DNA of 64,000 nt from Nonomuraea candida (GCF_000725485.1 NZ_JOAG01000048.1:68994-132993), one strand, 5' to 3'; shown: positions 46,692 through 56,000, counted from the stretch's first letter. Numbers and translations: made by a program. The notes: generated by a model not told the origin, from the sequence alone.

Positions 46692-49595
46692 ATGACGATC
46701 ACCGGGGAAGTCAGCGGCTTGGAGGCTTGGGACGAAGTGACCGTCGAGGGCGTGGAGTTCCGCCTGCTGGGGCCCGTGGGGGTGTGGCACGCCGGGCGGC
46801 GGCTGGGCCCGTCCACGCCGCAGCAGCGGACCATCCTGGCGATGCTGCTGCTCGAACCGGGACGGCCGGTGCCCGTGGCCCGGCTGGAGACCGCGCTGTG
46901 GGCGAGCGAGCCGCCCGGCTCCGCCCGCAACGCCGTCCAGGGGCACATCTCCCGGCTCCGCCGCCTGCTGGCCCCGTTCCCCGAGGCGGCGCTGACCACC
47001 TCGGCGCGCGGCTACTGCCTGACCGCCGGGCGCGACCGGATCGATCTGCACCGCTTCCGTGAGCTGGTCCGCGACGCCGGGGGAGAGGCGGACCCGGAAC
47101 GCGCCGCCGGCCTGCTGTGCGCGGCCCTGGCGCTCTGGCAGGGCCCGCCCCTGGCGGACGCGGCGGGGCGGTGGCTGCCCGACGTCGTGGTGCCCGGCCT
47201 GGAGGAGGAGCGGCTGGCGGCGCTGGAACGGCGGGCCGCGCTCGACCTGCGGCAGGGACGGCACGAGGAGGTCGCGGCGGAGCTGGCGCCCCTGGTGGCG
47301 GAGAACCCGCTGCGGGAACGGCTGGTCGCCCTGCTGATGACGGCGCTGTCGCGCGGCGACCACCGGACGGAGGCGCTGGCCGTCTTCCGCGGCGCCCGGC
47401 GGCGCTTCGCCGAGGAGCTCGGCATCGAGCCGGGCGAGGAGCTGCAACGCCTGCACCAGGCGATCCTGGCCGGCCGCGACGAAACGCCGGCGACCCCCAC
47501 GACCGCCGCCGCGAACGGTGAGACCGCCCCGGCGTACCTGGCCGTGCCGCGTCACCTTCCGCCGGACACCGAGCCGTTCACCGCCCGCGAGGAGGAACTG
47601 GCCGCCCTGGACCGGCTCACCGCCCCGGGGCCGGGGCCGGGGCCGCGGCAGGCGCCGCCGCCGTGCGTCGTCACCGGCACGGGCGGCGTCGGCAAGACCA
47701 CCCTGGCCGTGCACTGGGCACACCGCGTCCGCGACCGCTTCCCCGACGGCCAGCTCTACGTCAACCTCCAGGGCTACGGGCCCACGCACGCCGCCCGGTC
47801 CCCGGCCGAGGCGGTGCGGCTGTTCCTGGACGCCCTGCACGTGCCGTCCGAGCTGATCCCCGCCACGCTGGAGGCGCAGGCCGGGCTCTACCGCAGCCTG
47901 CTGGCCGGGCGCCGCATGCTCATCCTGCTCGACAACGCCCTCGACTCCGACCAGGTGCGCCCGCTGCTGCCCAGCGCGCCCGGCTGCCTGGCGCTGATCA
48001 CGAGCCGGGCCGAGCTGACCGGCCTGGTCGCCGCGGAGGGAGCCCGTACGCTGTCGCTGGGGCTGTTCTCGCCCGCCGAGTCCCGCGAGCTGCTGACGCG
48101 CCGGCTCGGGGCGGCCAAGGTGGGCGCCGAGCCGCAGGCGGTGGACGACATCGTGGCCCGGTGCGCGGGGCTGCCGCTGGCCCTGTCCATCGTGGCCGCC
48201 CGCGCCCAGGCCCGCCCGGCGTTCCCGCTGCGCGCGCTGATCACGGGGCTCGAAGGGGCGGACGGCCAGGACGAGCCGGAGGCGACCGGCGGCCTCGACG
48301 TCTTCGACGGGGGCGACACCAGGACGAACATGCGTACCGTCTTGTCGTGGTCCTACCGGGCGCTCAGCCCGGAGGCCGCGCGCCTGTTCCGGCTGCGGGG
48401 CCTGTTACCCGCGCCGGAGATCTCCGCCGCGGCCGCCGCCAGCCTGGCCGGGGTCCCCGTGCGCGAGGCCCGCCGCCTGCTCACCGAGCTGACCCGCGCG
48501 AACCTGGCGGCCGAGCCCGCACCCGGCCGGTACGGCTGGCACGACCTGCTCCGCGCGTACGCCGAGGAGCTGACGCTCCTGCACGACTCCGCGGACGAGC
48601 GGCGCGAGGCCCTGCACCGGCTGCTCGACCACTACCTGCACAGCGCCCACCTCGGCGAGGGGCTGCTGGAGCTGCTGCACCGCGTCCCCCTCACCCTGGC
48701 CAGGCCGCGGCCCGGCGTGGTCGTGGCCCGCATCGCCGACCGCGCGCAGAGCCTGGCCTGGTTCGGCCGCGAGCACCGGACGCTGCTGGCGGCGATCCGG
48801 CACGCCGCGCGCACCGGGTTCGACACGCACGCCTGGCAGCTCGCCTGCGCCTGCTGGGGCTTCCTGTCCCAGGAGGGCCGCTCCGACGACCAGGCGGCGA
48901 TGTACCGGATCGCGCTGGAGGCCGCCGAGCGGCTGGCCGACCCGGCCGCGCAGGCGCACGTCCGCGTCGGGCTCGCGCAGGCTCTCATCCGCCTCGGCCG
49001 GGACGAGACGAGCGGCGCCCACCTGCGGCAGGCCCTCGGCCTGTTCCGCACGCTCGGCGACCCGGTCGGGCAGGGCGTCTGCCTCACGTACCTCAGCCTG
49101 CTGGAGGATCGCCAGGGCCGGTACGCCGAGGGCCTGGCGCTGAGCGAGGAGGCGCTGCGGCTGCACCGCGCGGCCGGCGACCGCGCGGGCGAGGGCCGGG
49201 TGCTCAACAACGTCGGCTGGTTCCACGCCCGGCTCGGCGCGTACGGGGAGGCGCTGCGCCGCTGCGAGGAGGCCCTGCTCATCCACCGCGAGCTGGACGA
49301 CAGGCCGGGCGAGTCGGCCACCCTCGACAGCATGGGCTACATCCACCACCTGCTCGGCCAGTACGACGAGGCGATCGCCTATTACCTGCGGTCGTTGTCG
49401 TGGCGGGGCGGCAAGCGCGCGCTGGGCGCCCGGACGTTGCGGCGGCTGGGGGAGGCCCAGGTGGCGGCGGGCCAGGTGGCGGAAGGGCGGCAGACCCTGG
49501 GACGCGCCCTCGACCTGATCGCCGAGCTGGCCCCGGGCGACGCCGACGCCCTCCGCGCCAGAATCCACGGACTCGGCGAACACCCCCCGCGATGA
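46692..49595 (+). CDS. AfsR/SARP-family regulator with NB-ARC and TPR domains
   Basis: 967 residues. Order: OmpR-type winged helix (FRLLGPVGVWHAGRRLGPST to about 105), BTAD domain (about 110-260; FRGARRRFAEELGIEPGEEL), a P-loop NB-ARC ATPase (VVTGTGGVGKTTLAVHWA near 322; LLDNALDSDQVRPLLPSAPG) and tetratricopeptide repeats (640-960; GRVLNNVGWFHARLGAYGEALR, ATLDSMGYIHHLLGQYDEAI). Such proteins activate natural-product operons through direct-repeat boxes. The ATG at 46692 has a weak ribosome site; in-frame GTGs at 46740 and 46761 are alternatives. It is divergent from the 19-codon gene and its SARP box, making it the likely pathway activator (inference). Confidence 0.9.
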   Translation: MTITGEVSGLEAWDEVTVEGVEFRLLGPVGVWHAGRRLGPSTPQQRTILAMLLLEPGRPVPVARLETALWASEPPGSARNAVQGHISRLRRLLAPFPEAALTTSARGYCLTAGRDRIDLHRFRELVRDAGGEADPERAAGLLCAALALWQGPPLADAAGRWLPDVVVPGLEEERLAALERRAALDLRQGRHEEVAAELAPLVAENPLRERLVALLMTALSRGDHRTEALAVFRGARRRFAEELGIEPGEELQRLHQAILAGRDETPATPTTAAANGETAPAYLAVPRHLPPDTEPFTAREEELAALDRLTAPGPGPGPRQAPPPCVVTGTGGVGKTTLAVHWAHRVRDRFPDGQLYVNLQGYGPTHAARSPAEAVRLFLDALHVPSELIPATLEAQAGLYRSLLAGRRMLILLDNALDSDQVRPLLPSAPGCLALITSRAELTGLVAAEGARTLSLGLFSPAESRELLTRRLGAAKVGAEPQAVDDIVARCAGLPLALSIVAARAQARPAFPLRALITGLEGADGQDEPEATGGLDVFDGGDTRTNMRTVLSWSYRALSPEAARLFRLRGLLPAPEISAAAAASLAGVPVREARRLLTELTRANLAAEPAPGRYGWHDLLRAYAEELTLLHDSADERREALHRLLDHYLHSAHLGEGLLELLHRVPLTLARPRPGVVVARIADRAQSLAWFGREHRTLLAAIRHAARTGFDTHAWQLACACWGFLSQEGRSDDQAAMYRIALEAAERLADPAAQAHVRVGLAQALIRLGRDETSGAHLRQALGLFRTLGDPVGQGVCLTYLSLLEDRQGRYAEGLALSEEALRLHRAAGDRAGEGRVLNNVGWFHARLGAYGEALRRCEEALLIHRELDDRPGESATLDSMGYIHHLLGQYDEAIAYYLRSLSWRGGKRALGARTLRRLGEAQVAAGQVAEGRQTLGRALDLIAELAPGDADALRARIHGLGEHPPR

Positions 49596-49742
49596 CCCCG
49601 GCCCCACCACACGGCCGGCCACCGCAGGCCCGCCCTCCCGAACCTCTCCCCGCCCCGACCCCCGAGCCTGCCGGTCGGCCGGCCCGCCGGGACCGGCTCC
49701 GCGCCGGCCGGACGCACGGCCGTGCCTGTGGTGATGGTGTTG

Positions 49743-49805
49743 TCACTGTGACGTCAGGGGCTGTTCTCATCTTGGCGTGATTACTTTGCGCATGCGATCG
49801 CAAAC
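49743..49805. promoter_or_regulatory. Two short inverted repeats upstream of the BP74-like gene
   Basis: GTCACTGTGAC (49743-49753, perfect 11-mer) and TTTGCG...CGCAAA (49786-49805, 6-bp arms, 8-bp spacer) lie within 100 bp upstream of the gene at 49836. Possible regulator sites. Confidence 0.3.
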
Positions 49806-49835
49806 CCTCCGTAGTCATTGCGTGAAAGGATCTCC

Positions 49836-50270
49836 ATGCGCCGTACCCTCACCAGGATCCTCGCAGCTCTCGTCGCCGCCGCGACGCTCGGCGTCGTGGC
49901 GCCCGCGCCCGCCCAGGCGGCAAGTCCGGCCTACTTCGTGATCACCGACATCACCCGCGAGCAGTTCGTCGTCCAGCTCACCGACCCCGGCAAGATCCAG
50001 CATGCTCGCGACCTGCTCAGCGGCACCACCACGGACCGGCCCCACGTGTACGGGCGCATCGCCAAGGCCCCGGCCTCCTACAACCCGCGCTGGAGCTACC
50101 ACCTGCGGGCCGACACGGTCGACTTCTTCGACGTCGCGATCGAGGTCTGCGACGCGACCATCCCGTACGTCGAGGATCACCTGGACGAGGCCGGTGGGGC
50201 GTTCCTGCCCGGCCTGATCTGGTGCCCCTGGACGTCCCGGCTCATCCGCGAGCTACCCGCCGCGTCCTGA
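49836..50270 (+). CDS. Secreted BP74-like (calmodulin-binding-protein-type) small protein
   Basis: 144 residues. AAAGGA precedes ATG 49836. The signal peptide (RRTLTRILAALVAAATLG, cleaved near AQA-ASP) is followed by a compact domain: AYFVITDITREQFVVQLTDP, ARDLLSGTTTDRPHVYGRIA, YNPRWSYHLRADTVDFFDVA, EVCDATIPYVEDHLDEAGGA and FLPGLIWCPWTSRLIREL. This resembles the conserved actinobacterial proteins annotated as calmodulin-binding or BP74-related. Two cysteines could pair. Role in bacteria unknown. A strong terminator follows. Confidence 0.65.
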   Translation: MRRTLTRILAALVAAATLGVVAPAPAQAASPAYFVITDITREQFVVQLTDPGKIQHARDLLSGTTTDRPHVYGRIAKAPASYNPRWSYHLRADTVDFFDVAIEVCDATIPYVEDHLDEAGGAFLPGLIWCPWTSRLIRELPAAS

Positions 50271-50284
50271 CGCCGTCCGCCGTC

Positions 50285-50315
50285 GCGGCCCCCGGAGCAC
50301 CGCTCCGGGGGCCGC
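50285..50315. terminator. Bidirectional terminator, 14-bp stem
   Basis: GCGGCCCCCGGAGC (50285-50298) pairs with GCTCCGGGGGCCGC (50302-50315) around ACC. It lies between the convergent BP74-like and hydrolase genes. Confidence 0.85.
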
Positions 50316-50368
50316 CCCCATTCCGAAAACCGGCCGGCCGGCTGTGCCGGTGAGGCGCCGCGGCGGTG

Positions 50369-51265
50369 TCAGGCGGCCCGGGTGGTCGCCGGCGTCCGGG
50401 CCAGGAACGGCAGGACCACCTCGGCCATCTCCTCGGGCACCTCCTCGGCGAGGTCGTGGCCGGCGTCGAAGACGTGGCCGGTGACGTCGTCGGCCATGAT
50501 CCGCATCTGCGACTCGTTGCGGTCGCCGATGAAGGCGGAACCGCCGAGCGTCAGCACCGGGATGTCGAGCTTGCGCCGCGCCGCCTGCCGGTTCTGCTCG
50601 GCGTCGACGAGCATCGCCCGGTAGATCGAGAGCATCGCGCGGATGCCGCCGGGCATGGAGTAGCAGCGCACGTACTCGTCGATCGCGTCGGGGGTCGCGC
50701 TGTCCGGGCGGCTGCGCTCGAACTTGATCATGTACGTGATCAGCTCCCGCTCGTGTCCGGCGATCAGCATCTCCGGCACGTCCGGCTGGAAGTAGAAGCC
50801 CAGGTGCCACAGGTGCATGCCGCTGGAGACGTTCTCGGCGGTGAGCGCGGTGTGGTCCTCGAAGCCGAACCCGGGGAACAGCGCCTCGGCGAACACGAGG
50901 GCGGTGACGCGGTCGCGGTGGCGGGCGGCGAGCTGGTAGCCGATCACCGCTCCCCAGTCCTCGCCGATCACGGCGTAGCTCTCGTGGCCCAGACCGCTCA
51001 TCAGCGCGGCGATGTCGTCGCTCATCGTCGCGGAGTCGTATCCGTCCGCGGGCCGGGCGGAGTCGCCGAGACCGCGCAGGTCGGGGACCACGACGGTGTA
51101 CTGGGGCGTCAGCTTGGGGACGAGGTGCCGCCAGTGGTAGCCGGTCTTGGGGACGCCGTGCAGCAGCACCACCGCCGGCCCGGACCCGGCCGTGCGATAG
51201 TGCAGGCTCGTCCCGTTGACGGCGGCGCGGCCGGTGCGGACGGGGGTCCCCTCGTGGTCGAACAT
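50369..51265 (-). CDS. Alpha/beta-hydrolase, epoxide hydrolase-like
   Basis: 298 residues. The oxyanion HGVPKTGYHWRHL, the nucleophile elbow IGEDWGAVIGYQLA (aspartate at the nucleophile position, as in epoxide hydrolases rather than serine esterases) and the C-terminal catalytic histidine in FDAGHDLAEEVPEEM identify the family. AAGGAG precedes ATG 51265. It would open epoxides, or dehalogenate, by a covalent ester intermediate. The TetR gene 50 bp upstream on the same strand likely regulates it; both promoters contain CGATCCA. Confidence 0.86.
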   Translation of the reverse strand: MFDHEGTPVRTGRAAVNGTSLHYRTAGSGPAVVLLHGVPKTGYHWRHLVPKLTPQYTVVVPDLRGLGDSARPADGYDSATMSDDIAALMSGLGHESYAVIGEDWGAVIGYQLAARHRDRVTALVFAEALFPGFGFEDHTALTAENVSSGMHLWHLGFYFQPDVPEMLIAGHERELITYMIKFERSRPDSATPDAIDEYVRCYSMPGGIRAMLSIYRAMLVDAEQNRQAARRKLDIPVLTLGGSAFIGDRNESQMRIMADDVTGHVFDAGHDLAEEVPEEMAEVVLPFLARTPATTRAA

Positions 51266-51315
51266 CGGAAGCTCCTTATTGTGGATCGCTTGATACAGAT
51301 TTCGGGCAGGAAAGC

Positions 51316-51894
51316 TCAGTCGAGGGTGGCGAGCGCCACCTCCACGAGCGACTCGAGGGCGCGGGCGTCCGGCGTGATCTTCGCGGACACCAGCAGGCCG
51401 TTGAGAAAGGTGACGAGGAACGCGGCGAGCGTGTGCGGGTCGTGCCGCGCGGCGATCTCGCCGCGCTCCGCCGCGACCCGCAGCACCTCGGCGATCGCGT
51501 CCCGGGCGGCGTCCTGCATGTCGCGCACGATGCGCCCGGTCGCGGAGTCCTCCGGCAGGCGCTCGCACGCGGCGTTGACCGCCAGGCAGCCCCGGCCTTC
51601 GTGCTCGGCGGCGATGCGGACCCGCTGGGCCAGCATCATACGGATCGCCGAACGGGCGTCCGTCCCCTCCTCCAGGCTGCGCAGGGCGGCCGCCGCGAGC
51701 GTGCTGCGGTAGTGCTCCAGCGCGGCCCTGTAGAGGCCGTCCTTGTCGCCGAACGCCGCGTACAGGGATCCCTGTCCGATCCCCAGCAGCTGCGTCAGGT
51801 CGCGGACGGTGGTCGCCTCGTAGCCGCGCGTCCAGAACAGCTCCATGGCGCGGCTCACCGCCGCCTCGGTGTCGAACTCCCGGGTCCTTGCCAT
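51316..51894 (-). CDS. TetR-family transcriptional regulator
   Basis: 192 residues. Helix-turn-helix: FDTEAAVSRAMELFWTRGYEATTVRDLTQLLG and GQGSLYAAFGDKDGLYRAAL. The C-terminal domain (ARSAIRMMLAQRVRIAAEHEGRGCLAVNAA) matches the TetR_C type found with oxidoreductases and hydrolases (GCLxVN motif). ATG 51894 follows TAGGAG. It is upstream of the epoxide-hydrolase-like gene on the same strand and probably controls it. Confidence 0.88.
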   Translation of the reverse strand: MARTREFDTEAAVSRAMELFWTRGYEATTVRDLTQLLGIGQGSLYAAFGDKDGLYRAALEHYRSTLAAAALRSLEEGTDARSAIRMMLAQRVRIAAEHEGRGCLAVNAACERLPEDSATGRIVRDMQDAARDAIAEVLRVAAERGEIAARHDPHTLAAFLVTFLNGLLVSAKITPDARALESLVEVALATLD

Positions 51895-51972
51895 GGCTCC
51901 TACCGTAGCGTATCTGGATCGTACGTTCAAGAAAGCGCCGCCGGCGACGTTCCGCGACGTGCAGGCTTCGCG

Positions 51973-52899
51973 TCAGCGTGTGGGCGGGGCGAGCGTGAGG
52001 GTGCCGCTGCCGGTGTCGAGCTCGGCCGCCGTGCCGAGCGGAACGGCGTGCGGATCCGGGCCGTGCCCCACCTCGAGGCCGCCGAGTACGGGGATGCCGA
52101 GCGGGGTGAGCCGGTCGCGAAGGACGTCGATGAGGTTCCAGCCGCGGTCGGTGTAGTCCTCGAAGCCGGGGAACCGCCCCAGGGCGACTCCCCGGAGGCC
52201 GTGGAGGGCGCGGGCGCGGATCAGCTGGGTGAGCTGCCGGTCGATCTGCCCGAGCCCGACCGTCCGTTCGGCCTCGATCAGCAGGATCGCCCCGTCGAGG
52301 TCCGGCAGCCCGGCGCCGACCATGCCGGCCAGCGCGCCCAGCGACCCGCCCAGCAGGTGGCCGCGGGCGCGACCCGGCACCTCGGCGGCGACCGAGAGCA
52401 GCCCCGGATTGCGATGGTGCGTCACGGGTTCGGCGCTCGTCAGCAGACGATGTACGGTCGCGGCCGCGTTCGGGCCGACCAGGCAGCCGTGGATGCCGGG
52501 GACCCGGCACTGACGCCAGAGGGCCAGGTGCAGGTAGGTGATGTCGCTGAATCCCACCAGCGGTTTCGGGTCCGCGCGGATGGCCCCGAAGTCGAGCCCG
52601 TCCAGGATGCGGTAGGCCCCCGCCCCGCCTCGCGTCGTGATGACCGCCCGGACCTCGGGGTCGGCGAAGGCGGCGTTGAGGTCGGCGAGCCGGTCGGCGT
52701 CGTGTCCGGCCAGGTAGCCGCGCTGGTCCAGGACGTGCTCACCCACCTTGACCCGCAACCCCCAGCCGGTCAGAAGCCGGGCGAGGTCCTCGACCGCGGT
52801 GGCGTCGGGGAAGCTGGCCGGAGAGACGAGAGCGACATGGTCGCCCCTCTGCAGCCGCGGCCAGGAGCGCTCTGAGAGCTCATGCGATGCAGTCATCAT
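51973..52899 (-). CDS. S66 family LD-carboxypeptidase (MccF superfamily)
   Basis: 308 residues. S66 features: VALVSPASFPDATAVEDLARL, TTRGGAGAYRILDGLDF, the nucleophile serine in LVGFSDITYLHLALW, GHLLGGSLGALAGMVG and the terminal histidine region VGHGPDPHAVPLG. The family splits the L,D-bond of muramoyl-tetrapeptides for cell-wall recycling; the MccF branch instead destroys microcin C-type peptide-nucleotides for self-immunity. The ATG doublet at 52899/52896 has a weak ribosome site (AGGGC). Which branch it belongs to cannot be decided by eye. Confidence 0.85.
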   Translation of the reverse strand: MMTASHELSERSWPRLQRGDHVALVSPASFPDATAVEDLARLLTGWGLRVKVGEHVLDQRGYLAGHDADRLADLNAAFADPEVRAVITTRGGAGAYRILDGLDFGAIRADPKPLVGFSDITYLHLALWRQCRVPGIHGCLVGPNAAATVHRLLTSAEPVTHHRNPGLLSVAAEVPGRARGHLLGGSLGALAGMVGAGLPDLDGAILLIEAERTVGLGQIDRQLTQLIRARALHGLRGVALGRFPGFEDYTDRGWNLIDVLRDRLTPLGIPVLGGLEVGHGPDPHAVPLGTAAELDTGSGTLTLAPPTR

Positions 52900-52973
52900 C
52901 GATGCCCTATATCCCTGTTTCACGGGCGTCTCAACCGCGCGACCGCGCCCGGTGGCCTCGTCGATGGTGGGGC

Positions 52974-53537
52974 TCAGCGGGGACGCAGGCCATCGAAGGC
53001 CAGGTCGAGGAGGCGTTCGGCGGTGTCCGGCGGGGCGGTCGTCTCGTTGACCCAGGCGACGGCCGTGGCCATCTCGATGAGCTCGGCGCCGGTCAGGTCG
53101 GCTCGCGCCTGGCCGCGGGCTCGTGCGTGGCGCAGCAAGTCGGTGGCGGCCTGTTCGACGGCCCGGCAGCGGGCGCCCAGCGGGCCGTCCCCCGTGCGGG
53201 TCGCCCGCGCGTAGCTGGTGGCGATCCCGCGATAGCGGGCGATGTGCCGTACGAGGGCGGAGGCCCACTCACGCAGGACGTCCCGCGACTCCGGCTCCCC
53301 GAGCAGGTCGCCGGCCAGCGCGGCGAGGCCGTCGAGGCTCTGGCCGACGACCTCGGCCGTCAGCGCCTCCTTGTCGGGAAAGTGGCGCCACAGCGTGCCC
53401 GGTCCCACTCCCGCGCGGCGGGCGATGTCGTTCATCGCGGCCGCCTCCACGCCGACCTCGTCGAAGAGCGCGGTCGCCGCCTCGATCAAAAGAGCCCGGT
53501 TGTGGCGGGCGTCACTGCGCCGGGGGTGTCCGGTCAT
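52974..53537 (-). CDS. TetR-family transcriptional regulator
   Basis: 187 residues. Helix-turn-helix: NRALLIEAATALFDEVGVEAAAMNDIARRAGV and GPGTLWRHFPDKEALTAEVV. GAGGGAAC precedes ATG 53537, with a GTG one codon upstream. It is divergent from an LLM-class oxidoreductase gene, and two CGGAGTG-type palindromes lie in the 86-bp space between them, so it likely represses both genes. Confidence 0.88.
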   Translation of the reverse strand: MTGHPRRSDARHNRALLIEAATALFDEVGVEAAAMNDIARRAGVGPGTLWRHFPDKEALTAEVVGQSLDGLAALAGDLLGEPESRDVLREWASALVRHIARYRGIATSYARATRTGDGPLGARCRAVEQAATDLLRHARARGQARADLTGAELIEMATAVAWVNETTAPPDTAERLLDLAFDGLRPR

Positions 53538-53563
53538 CACGTCGTTCCCTCTCCCTGTCGTAA

Positions 53564-53601
53564 CGGAGTGGCACTCCGGTACTATTCGGAGCGCCACTCC
53601 G
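53564..53601. promoter_or_regulatory. Tandem TetR operators
   Basis: CGGAGTGGCACTCCG (53564-53578) is a perfect palindrome with 7-bp arms; CGGAGCGCCACTCCG (53587-53601) is a second copy with one mismatched pair. Their centres are 23 bp apart, about two helical turns. The right site is 23 bp before the oxidoreductase ATG, the left one 27 bp from the TetR ATG. Confidence 0.75.
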
Positions 53602-53623
53602 GATTCTAGTGAGGAGCTCGTTC

Positions 53624-54565
53624 ATGAAGTCGACTCTGCCGTCGATCGGTGCGGTGGGACTGTGGGTGCCCGGCATGGACCTGCGTTCACCGGCCGCCGC
53701 CGCCGAGGCCGCCGCCGAGGTCGAGACGCTCGGCTACGGCGCCCTGTGGCTGAGCGAAGGGCTGGTCCGTGACCCGTTCATGGAGGCGGCCACGCTGCTG
53801 GGCGCCACCGGTTCGCTGGTCGTGGGAACGGGCATCGCGGTGATCTGGGGCCGCCACCCCCGGATGATCAGGTCGCAGGCGCGGGCGCTGCTCGACGCCC
53901 ATCCCGGCCGGTTCGTGCTGGGACTCGGCACGTCGCACGCCCGGCTGGTCGAGGGCGTGCTGGGCCTGCGCTACGAGCGGCCGTTGGCGGCGCTGCGCGA
54001 GCACCTCGACCGCCTGGACGAGCCCGATCCCATCCTCGAACTGGCCGGGATCGACGGCGGCCCGGCGCCCCGGGCGCCCCGGGTGCTCGCCGCGTTGGGC
54101 CCCCGGGCGCTCGAACTGGCGCGGGACCGGTCTGCCGGCGCGTTCTCGTACCTGGTCACGCCGGAGCACACGGCCGACGCCCGCGCGGTGCTGGGGCCGG
54201 ATCGTGCCCTGATCGTCGAACAGGCCGTGGTGACCGGAGTGAGCGCCGCCGAGGCGCGGGCCAGGGCGCGCGCCCACCTCGCCGGCTACCTTCCCGGCGC
54301 GCCGTACCGGGCGAGCTGGCGGCGGCTCGGGTTCGACGACGCCGACTTCGCCGACGGCGGAAGCGATCGCCTGGTCGACGCGCTCGTGGCGATCGGCGAC
54401 GACGAGATCGCGACGCGGGTCGGCGCCCACCTGGCCGCCGGCGCCGACCACGTGTGCCTCCAGGCGCTGCCCGCGGACCGGGCCACCCTCCCGCTCGACC
54501 AGTGGCGCCGGCTCGCCCACCTCACCCGCCGACCGGCCGGCTCCACCGCCGTCCCGCTCAGCTGA
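53624..54565 (+). CDS. LLM-class (F420- or flavin-dependent) oxidoreductase
   Basis: 313 residues. Luciferase-like TIM barrel: IGAVGLWVPGMDLRS, LGYGALWLSEGLVRDPFMEAATLLGAT, VVGTGIAVIWGRHPRMIRSQARAL, HPGRFVLGLGTSH and an active-site histidine or glycine-rich segment PRVLAALGPRALELARD. GAGGAG precedes ATG 53624. Actinobacterial members commonly use coenzyme F420 to reduce or oxidise diverse substrates. Controlled in all likelihood by the divergent TetR through the tandem palindromes. Substrate unknown. Confidence 0.88.
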   Translation: MKSTLPSIGAVGLWVPGMDLRSPAAAAEAAAEVETLGYGALWLSEGLVRDPFMEAATLLGATGSLVVGTGIAVIWGRHPRMIRSQARALLDAHPGRFVLGLGTSHARLVEGVLGLRYERPLAALREHLDRLDEPDPILELAGIDGGPAPRAPRVLAALGPRALELARDRSAGAFSYLVTPEHTADARAVLGPDRALIVEQAVVTGVSAAEARARARAHLAGYLPGAPYRASWRRLGFDDADFADGGSDRLVDALVAIGDDEIATRVGAHLAAGADHVCLQALPADRATLPLDQWRRLAHLTRRPAGSTAVPLS

Positions 54566-54687
54566 GAGGCCGTCCGGGGCCGCCGACGAAGGGCCATCGT
54601 CCATCGGGATGCGGCGAGGTGGGCGTGGCCCGCCCGGCCGAACTCCGTCAGCCGCCGGTGTACGTCTTCGTCGCCGTCCGATCCACG

Positions 54688-55766
54688 TCAGCCGACGGCG
54701 TACGCACGAGTGATCGTCTGGGTCACCCCCGCGCCCGACGAGTCCGACGCCGTCGCCCGCAGTGACACGAAACCGGCCCGGTCCGGGTTCGGCAGCACGG
54801 CCGTCCACCGTGTGCCGTCGCGCACGACCGGCACCTGCCGCCAGCCGGCGCCGGTGGACATCTCCAGCCGCATCGAGGTGACCGCCGCCTCCGCGGCGCC
54901 GGGATTGCGCTCCGCCCACAGCGGCACGCGGGTCTCGCTGCCGGGCCTGGCGCGGTTGTGGTCGTCCAGGCCCTCGGGCGCGTACCGGACCGCCATGAGC
55001 GGCGTGGCCATCGAGGTTCCGTTCATGCTCTGGTGGCCGCCGCCCGGTGCGGCGGCCATGATGGCGACACCTCGTGCCCGATGGGGTCGCTGATGTCGGG
55101 GTCGTCGCTGAAGTTACGCGCATGGACCACCGCGTCCTTCAGCTCCGGGTGCTCGGAGTCGTAACCGGAGTCGAGCACCGCCACGGTGATGCCCTTGCCC
55201 GTGAGGCCCCACTGCCAGGCTTGCGGGGCGCCGATCTGCTTCACGCTCTCGGAGAGCGAGTACGACCTGCGGCCGTCCAGCCAAAGCTTGTTCCTGTTCG
55301 CGAGGGTGCGTACGGAGGTCGGGTTCCGCCAGGTCGCGGCGGCCTCCGCCTTCGGCAGGCGGGTGGCGCTCATGCCCAGGGCGGACAGGCGCAGGGTCGC
55401 CCGCAGGCCGGTGGCGCCCTGGGAGATGACGGGGATGTCGGGCCTGCCGGCGTCGCCGTAGCCCCATTCGAGGAGCTGGGTGACGTCGAAGAGGCGCCGG
55501 TCGAGTGCGCCCCCGGCGATCAGGGGCGCGGCGTCGGACGGGATCACGTACAGGTGGCTGTCGCGTACCCGGCTCGCGAAGCTCACCTGCCTGCCGGGCC
55601 CCGGCTCGATGCGGTGACGGGCGCCGGTGACCAGCACGCGGTCACCGGTGATCAGGGTGACGCCGTTCTCCTGGGCAGACCGTTCGGCTGCCGCGGTGGC
55701 CGGTGGGGCGATGACCACTCCCGCCAGGAGAGCGGCGGCAAGCACTGTTCTCGACAACATACACAT
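54688..55766 (-). pseudogene. Decayed secreted S8 (subtilisin-like) serine protease
   Basis: The signal peptide and pro-region (MCMLSRTVLAAALLAG; VTLITGDRVLVTG) and the catalytic aspartate block VAVLDSGYDSEHPELKDAVV are intact up to SDPIGH near 55085. The normal HGTHVA histidine block and some 150-250 residues are missing. In another frame the sequence resumes with APGGGHQSMNGTSMATP, containing the catalytic serine, then jumps again to a C-terminal domain ending TQTITRAYAVG. The family's mature length is about 1000-1200 residues. At least two internal deletions and one frame change make it inactive. Confidence 0.82.
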
Positions 55767-55790
55767 ACTTGTCTGCCACAGGGGATCGCC

Positions 55791-56000
55791 TTACAGATCT
55801 CCGGCGGGCCGACCGGTGGGGCAGGACTGTCGGGCGGGTTCGAGGTGATCGGCGAGCCGGCGGAGGATGACCGCGAACCGGCCGCGGAGACGTAAGAGAA
55901 CGCGCGGGCGGGTGTGCGGCGGGATCATGCGTAATCGCTCGGCCTCGGCTTGCCGTTCGGCGAGGTGAGCTCGGCCCCACTCCTCATGCATGAAATACAT
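55791..56000 (-). CDS. Small basic protein of unknown function next to a HTH regulator
   Basis: 69 residues: MYFMHEEWGRAHLAERQAEA then RLRMIPPHTRPRVLLRLRGRF. GAGGAG lies before ATG 56000, nine bases upstream. It follows the ArsR-like gene by 12 bp on the same strand and is probably co-transcribed. No family recognised; Arg-rich amphipathic helices are apparent. Confidence 0.55.
   Translation of the reverse strand: MYFMHEEWGRAHLAERQAEAERLRMIPPHTRPRVLLRLRGRFAVILRRLADHLEPARQSCPTGRPAGDL

Noticed and set aside
51266..51920. CGATCCA shared by the hydrolase and TetR promoters as a TetR operator
   Set aside because: Only a 7-mer is shared, with no clear palindrome around either copy.
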